Translations under genes and position numbers: made by a program | Part shown: positions 16,694-26,000 of the stretch, piece after piece | How the letters are laid out: each line of letters begins with the position of its first letter | How positions within the stretch are numbered: the stretch's first letter is position 1 | Assembly (NCBI RefSeq): GCF_000313565.1 | Contig: NZ_HE578925.1 | Span: 124,001-188,000 of the forward strand | From: Dielma fastidiosa | GTDB lineage: Bacteria; Bacillota_I; Bacilli_A; Erysipelotrichales; Erysipelotrichaceae | Direction: 5' to 3' | Length of the DNA: 64,000 nt | Notes under the pieces: generated by a model | What the model was told of the DNA's origin: nothing | The model's database searches: none | The model's input: the letters and a program-made list of their open reading frames with translations, nothing else

Positions 16694-16732
16694 TGAAAGC
16701 GTGACTTATCTCCCCAAATAAAAACGCTCTCA
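16694..16732 (-). promoter_or_regulatory. Leader hairpin of copy 1
   Basis: On the leftward mRNA, TGAGAGCG pairs with CGCTTTCA (eight pairs, one G-U), enclosing a 23-base loop containing ATTTGGGGAGA; the ribosome site follows within three bases of the stem. The same structure precedes copy 2 with compensating changes. Confidence 0.6.
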
Positions 16733-16833
16733 TTTCTTCTACCTTTACTCTAACACGCTTTCAGCATTTAAACCACAACATAAATCAATATGTGAAATAA
16801 TTATTTTAATCTTGGCAGTCTTAAAAGACCATT

Positions 16834-16858
16834 GAAAAGCACCCCAAAGGGTGCTTCA
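16834..16858 (-). terminator. Intrinsic terminator of the 16864-18966 gene
   Basis: Read leftward: AAGCACCC-TTTG-GGGTGCTT then TTCAAT. The stem is identical to the terminator of copy 1, supporting duplication of the whole unit. Confidence 0.78.
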
Positions 16859-16863
16859 ACTAA

Positions 16864-18966
16864 TTATCGGAAAGCTTGATCAATATGCAGTTCAAACATA
16901 ATGTCCGGTGCTACATAATATTGATCAGGGTCAATGGTTACCGCTGGTATTGTAGAACAAATGATGTGTTCATCCTGCCAATAATAGATGTTGTAGACAG
17001 GAATGGTATCGTAAAGATAATCGCCATTATTATAGCCAACTGTCACCGTTAATATTTCATTAATTTCAAGCGGTTTCGGACCTATGGCAGGTGGCAGTAA
17101 TGACAGCTTGTTAAACTGTGAAATCGCATCGTCAACACTAAGCAGTGGGGTGTCGAATACCTTTGTACCCAAGATTGGTATGTAGGTAACGCTGCTAAGA
17201 CCTTCTTCTTCAAAGGTGAAATCAAGCTGCTGATAACTAGCGGTAAATAATTGCTGGCTCAGACTGACATCCGTTCTGCTTTCGTATAGTTTAGTCCAAT
17301 AATAAAATTGATGATTAGTACCAATATGAGAACAAGAAGCTTCCTGAACATCAGCGATTGGATTATCAAGCTGCCATAAGTTTTTGAATAGCTGTTCATA
17401 GGCAGTCATCATTTCACGCTGATAGAAGGCAGTATTTTTTACTGTATCGGATTGCGGATCAATGTATCCTGAAAAACCAGTTTCAGGATTTTTAGAATAT
17501 GGCTTATCAGAAGGTTCAGAATAAGCTAAGTGGATACGCAGCCAGATTGTCCCATGTTCATTAATGGTCAGATAAAATTTTTTTGTATCAATATTCAGTA
17601 TTTTTTGAGTATGATTACCTCGGTCAGCGCGTTGATAGATGTAATCGTCAGAATGAAAATCAATAGGTTCATAATATTGAGAAGATTGAATTGTCACATC
17701 AAAATAATCACAGATTGCATCGGCAATGGCCTGCATCTGCGCATGCGTCAGAGAAGCTTTATGATAAATAGGAAATAAAGCTTCATCTGTAAAATTTGTT
17801 AGATTCCAACGTGAATTTTTAAGCGTTTCAATTTGTTTCTCGGTATAGAAGAAGGACGGACCGCCAGCTGCGCCGACACCTTCCAGAGCGGTATAGGAAA
17901 GCGGGGTATCATCAACCTGTTTAATCACTGTCAAATCATCAGGCAATGGAATTTGAAGCGGATTTTTAAGTGGTTCGACTGCTTCATCAACTGTTATTTC
18001 TTTAGTATTCTCAGGTTTGATAGCATGCAGATATTCTTTATCAAGCGCAACTGCCGGTGCCAGAATTTCATAATAGGTATCTGGTTCATCATTATTTGTG
18101 TAATAGATTTGATAGACGGGTATTGTTTCCCTTAAATCAAAAGCGTTGCTGTAAAATAATCGGCCGTCATATATTTCACTGATATCCGGCATCAGATTTT
18201 CATCATCAAAAGCTTTTAGCTGTTCGATTGCCTCATCTACACTTAATAAGCGAGCATCATTGACCAAAACATTTACTGGTGCATGATAATCAATGCCTGC
18301 AAGCCCTACATCGTTAAAGCTTAAAGTTAATGTGTTATAGGCCTCATTCAATTGTATTGTCTGTTCATCCTCAGCTCTTTCATAAAAAGTAGCGGTTGCA
18401 ATGATGAAATTTCTGGGGGTACGATAGGTATCAAAATGGATCTCTGGATCATTGAAGGGAATGAGGGTTTCCAAATTTTGATGATAGAAATTTTCTGCTA
18501 ATTCTGTAATAAATGCTTCATTTTTCAATTCGTCCTCACTGCAAGATCGCTTTGTGACATAGATTGGTTTATGCATAAGCAATGAATAAGACCCTGTTTC
18601 ATAAAAATATAAATGATGCGTATCGCTGTTTAGGATAACAATTTTATTGCCATCATCTGCTAAATTCTTGCTGACACTCTTTGATTCTAAATCAAGTAAT
18701 GTTTCAATTACTTCTGCCTGTTTCATCATTTCATCAATACTTAAAGACTGATAGGTATAAATAGGTAACGCTTTAAGCTTTTTTTAATTTTGAATATTCC
18801 ATGGCTGATCTTTTAAAACATCAGGATTATCCACCTCAGCATGCGGATATGGATAAGTATCACCGCTGAAGGGGTAATACAGCTGCTCTAAGTCCTCTGC
18901 CTTTTCTGAACATGCACTTAAAGATATGCTCAGCAAGAACACCAGCAATAATTTTAATCGTTTCAT
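16864..18966 (-). pseudogene. Exported lipoprotein, copy 2 of the tandem pair, interrupted by one in-frame stop
   Basis: The unit spans 701 codons. The first 60 (signal peptide MKRLKLLLVFLLSISLSACS with a good lipobox LSAC, then QLYYPFSGDTYPYPHAE) end at TAA at 18784-18786. The same frame continues directly after the stop (KKLKALPIYTYQ) and stays open to 16864. Alignment with copy 1 (KKLSKLKSLPIYTYE) needs no gap and places the stop where copy 1 has Leu, so one substitution TTA to TAA explains it. Both LLSVDEAIEQL and LLSVDDAISQF repeat units are intact. Ribosome site, leader hairpin and terminator are all conserved. It is either recently inactivated, read through, or a sequencing error. An internal ATG at 18729 could make a form without signal peptide, but lacks a ribosome site. 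Confidence 0.78.
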
Positions 18967-18982
18967 TTTATTTCCTCCCTGA

Positions 18983-19018
18983 TGACAACGCTTTAATTTT
19001 CCCCAAATAACGCTGTCA
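18983..19018 (-). promoter_or_regulatory. Leader hairpin of copy 2
   Basis: On the leftward mRNA, TGACAGCG pairs with CGTTGTCA (one G-U), with a 20-base loop containing ATTTGGGGAAA, just before the GGGAGG ribosome site. Relative to copy 1 the fourth pair changes from G-U to C-G and the sixth from G-C to G-U, so pairing is kept. Confidence 0.6.
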
Positions 19019-19124
19019 CTTCTTCTTACGTTTACTTTAACATTCTTTCACAGCTTAAACAATCACTTGATTCATAACTTGCCCAATAATTATCTTGTCA
19101 TGGCTGATTCAACACGTTCATCCT

Positions 19125-19153
19125 TTGCAAGCAATCAAGGAACTTGCTATAAT
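19125..19153 (+). promoter_or_regulatory. Promoter of recG
   Basis: TTGCAA at 19125-19130, a 17-base spacer, and TATAAT at 19148-19153 with an extended TGC. The GAAAGGCGG ribosome site and an ATG at 19175 follow. Confidence 0.85.
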
Positions 19154-19174
19154 AAATAACGAAAGGCGGTTTCT

Positions 19175-21177
19175 ATGGAATTAAAAAATTAAAAATCACT
19201 GATAAAAAAATAGAACTGCTGACGCTGATGGGCATCGACAGCGGTGAAGCCCTGCTCGCTCATTATCCGTTTCGTTATGAGGAAATCGTACAAAAGCCTT
19301 TTAACGAATGGCAGAAGGACGATAAAATTACCTGTGAGGGAATCATTGTTTCGCAGGCCCGGGTGCTGCGGTTTGGCTCCAATCGTTCCATGACTAAATT
19401 TTCAATTCTGATAGATGAAGAGGTCATCGACTGCACAATCTATAATCGGCCATGGACGAGCGCTTTTGCTATGGAAAAAAAGATTACGGTTATGGGGACG
19501 TATCAGGGGGATCATAAACTGGTATGTACGAATTATAATTTTCAGCCGATAAGTGAACAAATAGGCTTGCATCCGGTATATTCTACGCGTGAGGGAATCA
19601 GTCAAAAGGATTGGCAGAAGCTGATTCAAAAAGCGATTGACGGCATGCTGAGGGAGGTTGAGGATGTTATTCCTGAAGATTACCGTCAGAAATATCATCT
19701 TTTACATAAAAGAGATGCCTTGTATTTTATTCATAAGCCGCCAAGTATGAATCATGTCAAACAGGCAATCCGTACTTTAAAGTATGAAGAATTTTTAATG
19801 TTTCAGCTTTGTATGCAGAGTATGCGGCTTGAAAATAGTCAGAATAGAGGGATTGAAAAGCATTTTTCAATTGATCAGGTGATGGAGCTGAAGCGTTCGC
19901 TGGCTTTTGAATTAACTGAGGATCAGCAAAACGCAATCATGGATATTCTTCATGATTTAAGCAGCAGCAAAAGTATGATGCGCTTAGTGCAGGGCGATGT
20001 AGGCTGCGGTAAAACCATGGTTGCTGCTTTTGCGTTATATGCATGTATCTGCGCCCATAAGCAGGGAGCATTTATGGCACCAACGGAATTGCTGGCTAAA
20101 CAGCATACCGCAAATCTGAAACGCTTGTTTGCTGATCATGATGTGGTCATTGAATTATATTGCTCATCACTGAAAAACAGTGAGAAAAAAGATATTCTTG
20201 AACGCTTGAAAAATAATCAGATTGATATATTAATAGGTACGCATGCCTTATTTCAAGAGGATGTAAGTTTTTATGATCTTGGCTTGGTTATTGCTGATGA
20301 ACAGCACCGTTTTGGCGTCCAGCAGCGCCGGGCTTTATTGGCAAAGGGTGAAAAGGTTGATTTTCTTTTGATGAGTGCAACCCCGATTCCGCGTACTTTG
20401 GCTTCTTCATATTATGGAGATCTGGATGTATCAACGATCGCACAGCTGCCAAAGGGCCGTTCAATCATTACTACCAAGGTTGTTAAGTCAGCTTCCATGA
20501 AGCCGATTCTTAATGAAGTATTGACGCTGATTGATGAGGGTAATCAAGCTTATGTCGTTTGTCCATCCATTGAAACGAATGAGGAAATGAAGATTAAGGG
20601 TGTTGAGGAAATCTATGAGGGAATGCGCAAAACTTTAAAGGGTTATAATATCGGTTTAATTCACGGCAGGATGAGTACCGAGGAAAAGGATCGGATCATG
20701 AATGATTTCCTCGCAAAGCAGATTGATGTGCTGGTTGCAACGACCGTCATTGAGGTGGGTGTCGATGTCAAGGATGCGAATATTATGGTAATCTATGATG
20801 CTCATCGCTTTGGCTTGAGTCAGCTTCACCAGCTGCGGGGCCGTGTTGGCCGGGGGAATCGGCCAGGTTATTGTTATTTGCTTTCATCAAGTAAAGATGA
20901 GACTAGCATGGCGCGTTTGAAAATATTGGAAAATACATCGGATGGCTTTGAGATTGCCAAGCAGGATCTGATTATGCGTGGTCCCGGTGATATTCTCGGT
21001 ATTAGGCAAAGCGGTGTACCGGGCTTTATATTAGGCGATTTTGTGCTGGACAGCAATGTTTTGGAAACCGCGCGTCAGGATGCCTGTGAACTGCTTAAGG
21101 CATTTGCCCAAGGCGCTTATCCTGATTTAAAAAATCTGGTGATGAAGACAGTTGATAGTACAAAATATTTAGATTAA
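19175..21177 (+). CDS. recG: ATP-dependent DNA helicase RecG; first codons out of frame with the rest
   Basis: RecG reverses stalled replication forks. The long frame contains a wedge/OB domain (residues up to about 150), Walker A GDVGCGKTM, the DEQH box IADEQHRFGV, SATPIPRTLA, and the helicase C-terminal block QLRGRVGRG with GPGDILG. The ATG best placed by promoter and ribosome site (19175) leads into TAA after five codons. The RecG frame is open further up and encodes KKLKITDKKIELLTLMGIDS, the expected N terminus. One additional A in the A6 run at 19183-19188 would give MELKKLKITDK in frame. Otherwise the first in-frame ATG is 19228, which would drop about 17 conserved residues; an ATT at 19180 is another possibility. 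Confidence 0.9.
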
Positions 21178-21186
21178 TGGTATAAT
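21178..21186 (+). promoter_or_regulatory. Extended -10 promoter before rnc
   Basis: TGGTATAAT right after the recG stop; AAAGGAG and the rnc ATG follow. No clear -35 is seen. Confidence 0.6.
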
Positions 21187-21218
21187 AGTTTTGGTTTAGG
21201 GTAAAAGGAGACAGATTC

Positions 21219-21899
21219 ATGGATATTTTTGATTGGCTTAGTGAGAAAGGGATTCCATATAAGAACAAGGACTTAATCATGAATGCCTTTGTTCATTCCT
21301 CATATGTTAATGAGCATAAGACTTTTTTAGATGATAATGAACGCTTAGAATTTATGGGGGATGCGGTACTTCAAGTATGGACTACAACGAAATTATTTCT
21401 GCTTGAACCGCCGCTGCACGAAGGTGAAATGACAACCTTGCGCGCTCAGCTTGTTTGCGAAGAAGCGTTGGCGCAGTATACCCGCACGTTAAAATTAAAT
21501 CGTTTTCTGCTGCTGGGAGTCGGTGAAGAAAAAACCGGTGGCCGTGAACGTGATTCAATTCTTGCTGATATGTTTGAGGCTTTATTAGGAGCGGTCTATC
21601 TTGATTCCGGATATGCTTCCGTAGATAAGATTTTAGAAGAAGTGATTACACCAACCATCAACAAGCCGAAGAGTGAAAAGGTTATTGATTATAAAACTAA
21701 GCTTCAGGAATTTATACAGTCTGACTCACGCAAAACGGTACGCTATGAAGTAGTTAATATGAGCGGTCCCAGCAATAAGCCTGAGTTTGAAGTAGTTGTG
21801 CTGTTAGATGATATTATTCTTGGCCGCGGTGTCGGTTTTTCAAAGAAGAAAGCGGAACAGCAGGCGGCGCGGGATGCTTTTGAGAAAATGGTAAAATAA
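21219..21899 (+). CDS. rnc: Ribonuclease III
   Basis: 226 residues, normal length. The catalytic domain has the signature NERLEFMGDAVLQV (about 42-55) and RERDSILADMFEALLGAVYLD, whose Glu and Asp bind the metals; residues from about 157 form the double-stranded RNA-binding domain ending KKKAEQQAARDAFEKM. It processes rRNA precursors and other duplex RNAs. The ATG is preceded by AAAGGAG about eight bases away. It lies downstream of recG with its own -10 element and ends at an intrinsic terminator. Confidence 0.96.
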   Translation: MDIFDWLSEKGIPYKNKDLIMNAFVHSSYVNEHKTFLDDNERLEFMGDAVLQVWTTTKLFLLEPPLHEGEMTTLRAQLVCEEALAQYTRTLKLNRFLLLGVGEEKTGGRERDSILADMFEALLGAVYLDSGYASVDKILEEVITPTINKPKSEKVIDYKTKLQEFIQSDSRKTVRYEVVNMSGPSNKPEFEVVVLLDDIILGRGVGFSKKKAEQQAARDAFEKMVK

Positions 21900-21907
21900 T
21901 AGAGATG

Positions 21908-21940
21908 AAAATCATAATGCTGAGGCTATGATTTTTTTCT
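21908..21940 (+). terminator. Intrinsic terminator after rnc
   Basis: AAAATCATA, a ten-base loop, TATGATTTT and further T. The next ribosome site (AAAGGAG) begins directly after the T-run. Confidence 0.75.
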
Positions 21941-21960
21941 TTTGAAAGGAGAAGAATGCG

Positions 21961-23058
21961 ATGAAAAAATTAATGATCTTATTTTGCTGTCTGATGATGT
22001 TTATCTGTCCGATCCAGGCGGTGGAGCAGCATTCTTTAACGATTGAAAGCAAACAGATGCTGATTGTGAATATGAATGATTCACTGAATCTTTATGAGAA
22101 GAATACCAATGATTTGATTCAGCTTGAATCAATGACAAGGCTGGCATTTGCAGTTATAGCGATAGAAAATAAGGCTCAGTTTAATCAGACTCGGGCCGGT
22201 AAGGATTTTGATACAGCTCTGTTGGATGCAATATCTTCAAAAGAAGGTGCCCGTGATTTGGCGGCGGCGATGATGGGTGAAACGCGGATGATTGAGCTGA
22301 TGAATGAAAAGGCCCAGGCGCTGAATTTAATTAAAACGAATTTTGTGAATGTTGACGGATCACTGGATATCAATCAGATCACCACTGTGAATGAACTGAT
22401 GCAGATACTGAAGATGGGAATGGATTATCCTGAATTCAGGCAGATGCTTACAGCTTCTCAAGCTTCTATCAAAGAGCGGTGTGATGAACTGCACTTAGAA
22501 AGTGATTCATTGATTGGCGGAATTAAGCTGAGTGATGCAATGCTGACGCTGCATCTGAAAAATGGTTTGACTCTGCTTTGCTTGAGCATGAATGGCTCAG
22601 GCGATAAGGCATATAAAGATATGGCGGAAGCAGTGGGCTATTTTTATAAAAATTATCAATGGGTAAAGATCATTGATGAGGGAGAAGAAATCGCCCAGCT
22701 GCCGGTAAAGTGGGGAGATACACATAGTGAGCTGACATTTATTTCAGATAATGATTACTATGCCTTGCTGCCAATAAATTATAATGAAGCTGACATTATC
22801 AAAGAGGTTGTCAAATCTGTTACCTTGGAGGCACCGGTTGAAGAGAATCAGTATGTGGGTGAGTATATTATCCGTTACAGCGGTGAAATTGTACTGACGA
22901 TCCCGCTTTTTTCTAATCAGCAGATTGACCGCAGTATTTTCCGTTATGGTTTTGATGTCGCAAAGGACTGGCTGATGAATCATCCGTTTTATGCACTTAT
23001 TGGCGGCGGCATTTTAATACTTTTGCTGATTCGTGTGATTTTGCGTAAATATAAGTGA
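21961..23058 (+). CDS. Serine D,D-carboxypeptidase homologue lacking the catalytic motifs (pseudoenzyme)
   Basis: 365 residues: signal peptide (1-20, ending PIQA), a domain that aligns with DacA/DacF-type penicillin-binding proteins, a beta domain, and a C-terminal membrane helix (about 343-361) with a basic end. All three active-site motifs are altered: SxxK is SMTR at 57-60, SxN is SKE at 93-95, and KTG is KLS at 189-191. Flanking conserved blocks remain, such as MNEKAQALNLIKTNFVNVDG. It should bind no beta-lactam and cut no peptide; a scaffold or regulatory role at the wall is inferred. GAAAGGAG precedes the ATG. It ends just before polC. Confidence 0.78.
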   Translation: MKKLMILFCCLMMFICPIQAVEQHSLTIESKQMLIVNMNDSLNLYEKNTNDLIQLESMTRLAFAVIAIENKAQFNQTRAGKDFDTALLDAISSKEGARDLAAAMMGETRMIELMNEKAQALNLIKTNFVNVDGSLDINQITTVNELMQILKMGMDYPEFRQMLTASQASIKERCDELHLESDSLIGGIKLSDAMLTLHLKNGLTLLCLSMNGSGDKAYKDMAEAVGYFYKNYQWVKIIDEGEEIAQLPVKWGDTHSELTFISDNDYYALLPINYNEADIIKEVVKSVTLEAPVEENQYVGEYIIRYSGEIVLTIPLFSNQQIDRSIFRYGFDVAKDWLMNHPFYALIGGGILILLLIRVILRKYK

Positions 23059-23062
23059 AGTA

Positions 23063-23071
23063 TGATATAAT
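23063..23071 (+). promoter_or_regulatory. Extended -10 promoter before polC
   Basis: TGATATAAT, starting just after the preceding stop, with a poor TTGCGT 19 bases upstream. The polC start lies 26 bases downstream. Confidence 0.55.
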
Positions 23072-23096
23072 TCAACATATAGAAATGAGGTTTAAA

Positions 23097-26000
23097 ATGA
23101 ACGAAGTTTTAGAAAGCCTGCTTATTAAAATTGGTCTTGAAGAAGATCTTGAATATTTTAAAAATGGTCAGCTGATCGATAAGGCTGAATATCATGCCCT
23201 CAGCAAGTCTTTACGCATTCGTGTACAGCTTGATGAGAGTCTGCCCTTTGAGGTTTGGCAGCGTTTTAATTCGCATTTAATGACGGCTGCCCGCGCCAAG
23301 GTTGATCTGACGATTGAAACCAGACAGGATAAGCCGACGATTTTAAAACTGCGTGCCTATCTTGAATATGCGCAAAGTATTCAGCCCAAGCTGAAGCTTT
23401 TTGAAAGCTCAATGCCGCGGCTTGAGGATAAACGCATCATCTATGCTTTTGCGGATGCGGTAATGATTGATGAAGCGATTCAAACAAAGCATTTGTTAGA
23501 AGGCTTTTTGAAAAATGTCGGTATTGATCTGCCGATTTTAGTCCAAGAGCTGAAGAGTGAGACGCAGCAGGTAGAATTTAAAAAACCTGAGGCCGCACCG
23601 GCTACGGTTTATGAAGAAAAGAAAATGAGCTTTGTGCCTAAGAGCAAAAAGAATCAGACGTATATTGATTTTAAAATCAAGGATATCGTTGAGGCTTGTT
23701 TCCAGATTAAGATTACCGGTAAGATTTTTGAAAAAGAGAACCGGGCTCTGCGTACCGGCAAGCATATTCAGACTTTGTATATCGCAGATGCCGAGGATGC
23801 GATTGTCATCAAGCGTTTTGAGCGTGGAGCTTTGACGCTGGAGGTTATGGATGAAATTAAAATCGGTGATACTGTGGCAGCTTATGGTAAGGTTGAATTT
23901 GATTCCTTTTCAAGAGAGCTGGTCTTTATGCCTGACCGCATCGATAAAATTGAAGAAGTCAGACGTATGGATCATGCAGAGAAAAAGCGTGTTGAACTGC
24001 ATGTGCATACAAAATTAAGTGAAATGGATGGTGTCAGCGGCATCAGTGAATATATTGATGAGGCTGTACGCTGGGGGCATGATGCGATTGCGATTACAGA
24101 TCATGCGGTCGTACAGGATTTCCCAAAAGCCCAGCGCTATGTAGAAAAAATTAATAAAGGCCGTGAAAAGCCGTTTAAAATGATTTATGGGGTTGAGATG
24201 TATATGGTTGATCCCTTCCTTGAAATTGTTAAGAATGCTGATGATACGCTGCTGGAAGAGGGAAGATATTGTGTCTTTGACCTTGAGACAACAGGCTTAT
24301 CGACACGTTTTGACCATATTATTGAGTTTGGCGGTGTGTTAGTTGAAAATCGTGGCATTACATCGGCTAAACAGATGTTTATTAAACCGCCGGTGGAATT
24401 GTCTGCTTTCACAACCAGCTTAACAAACATCACTGAGGAGCATCTGCGCAATGCACCGACAATTGAAGAGGCGATGGATGAGCTGTTGGCATTTATCGGT
24501 GACCGTATTTTGGTAGCCCATAATGCCCAGTTTGACGTTAACTTCTTAAACGATGCTTTGATTCGTATGGGACGTGAGCCATTAAAGAATCCGGTGATTG
24601 ATACCTTAGATCTGTCAAGAAGTCTGCATGCTGACCGCAAGGCTCACCGTTTGGGCAACATCGCGCGTGTTTATAATATCCGTTATGATGAGGAAGTAGC
24701 TCACCGCGCAGATTATGACGCGAAGGTACTGGCACAGGTTTATTTGAATATGCTGAACGATCTGAAGCATATCAAAACCCTAAAGGATCTGGCGGGTATG
24801 TATGATGAATCATGTTTTAATAAGGTCAGAGATAAGCATATCATGGTGCTGGCTAAGAATAAGGCTGGTCTGAAAGAGATGTTTGAACTGATTACTTTAT
24901 CGCATACGAAGTATTTATCGTATAACTCAAAGAATACAAACAATGTTGTCGCAGAACCAAAGATTTTCCGAGAGGAAATCGCGAAGCGGCATAAGAATGG
25001 CAATCTGCTTTTAGGCAGCAGCTGTCTCAACGGGGAAGTATTTGAAATTGCGCAGACACGCGGTGAAGATAAGCTGAAGGAAGTAATTCAGTTCTATGAC
25101 TATATCGAGATTCAGCCGCTTGGCAATTATATGCATCTGGTTGAGCGCAACAGCATTGGCAGTAAGGAGCGGCTGATTGAAATCTTAAAATCAATCATTA
25201 AGGCTGCACAGGAATTAGGAAAAATCGTTGTTGCAACCGGGGATTGTCATTATGTTCAGCCTGAAGAAAAGCTGATTCGTGATATTTATATCAATTCACA
25301 GGCAATCGGCGGTAAACGGCATCCGCTCTATATCTATAATGCGCAGCGCCGCCGCATGAGTCAGGCACCGGATCAGCATTTGCGTACAACCGATGAAATG
25401 CTTGCCGAGTACAGCTATCTCAATCATGATTTAGCCTATGAGATGGTTGTGACAAATTCAAATAAAATTAATGATATGATTGAAGATATCAAGGTTGTTT
25501 ATGATACTTTGTTCCCGCCTGATATCAAGGATTCTGATAAAAAGCTGGCGCAGATCTGTTATGAGAATGCGCATAAGAAGTATGGGCCACAGCTGCCGGA
25601 AATTGTTGAGGCACGGTTAAAGCGAGAGCTTGACAGTATCATCGGGCATGGTTTCTATGTTGTTTATTACATTTCTCATCTTTTGGTTAAAAAGAGTCTT
25701 GATGACGGTTACATGGTAGGCAGCCGTGGTTCGGTTGGTTCCAGCTTTGTTGCGACAATGGCGAATATTACTGAGGTTAATCCATTGGCTCCGCATTATG
25801 TTTGCCCGAAATGCCATTATGTTGAATTCTTTACCGATGGCAGTGTTGCTTCCGGATTTGATTTGCCGGATAAAAAATGTCCGGTCTGCGGTGAAATGAT
25901 CCGCGGTGACGGTCAGGATATTCCATTTGAAACATTCCTTGGCTTTGAGGGTGATAAGGTTCCTGATATCGATTTGAATTTCTCCGGAGATTATCAGCCG

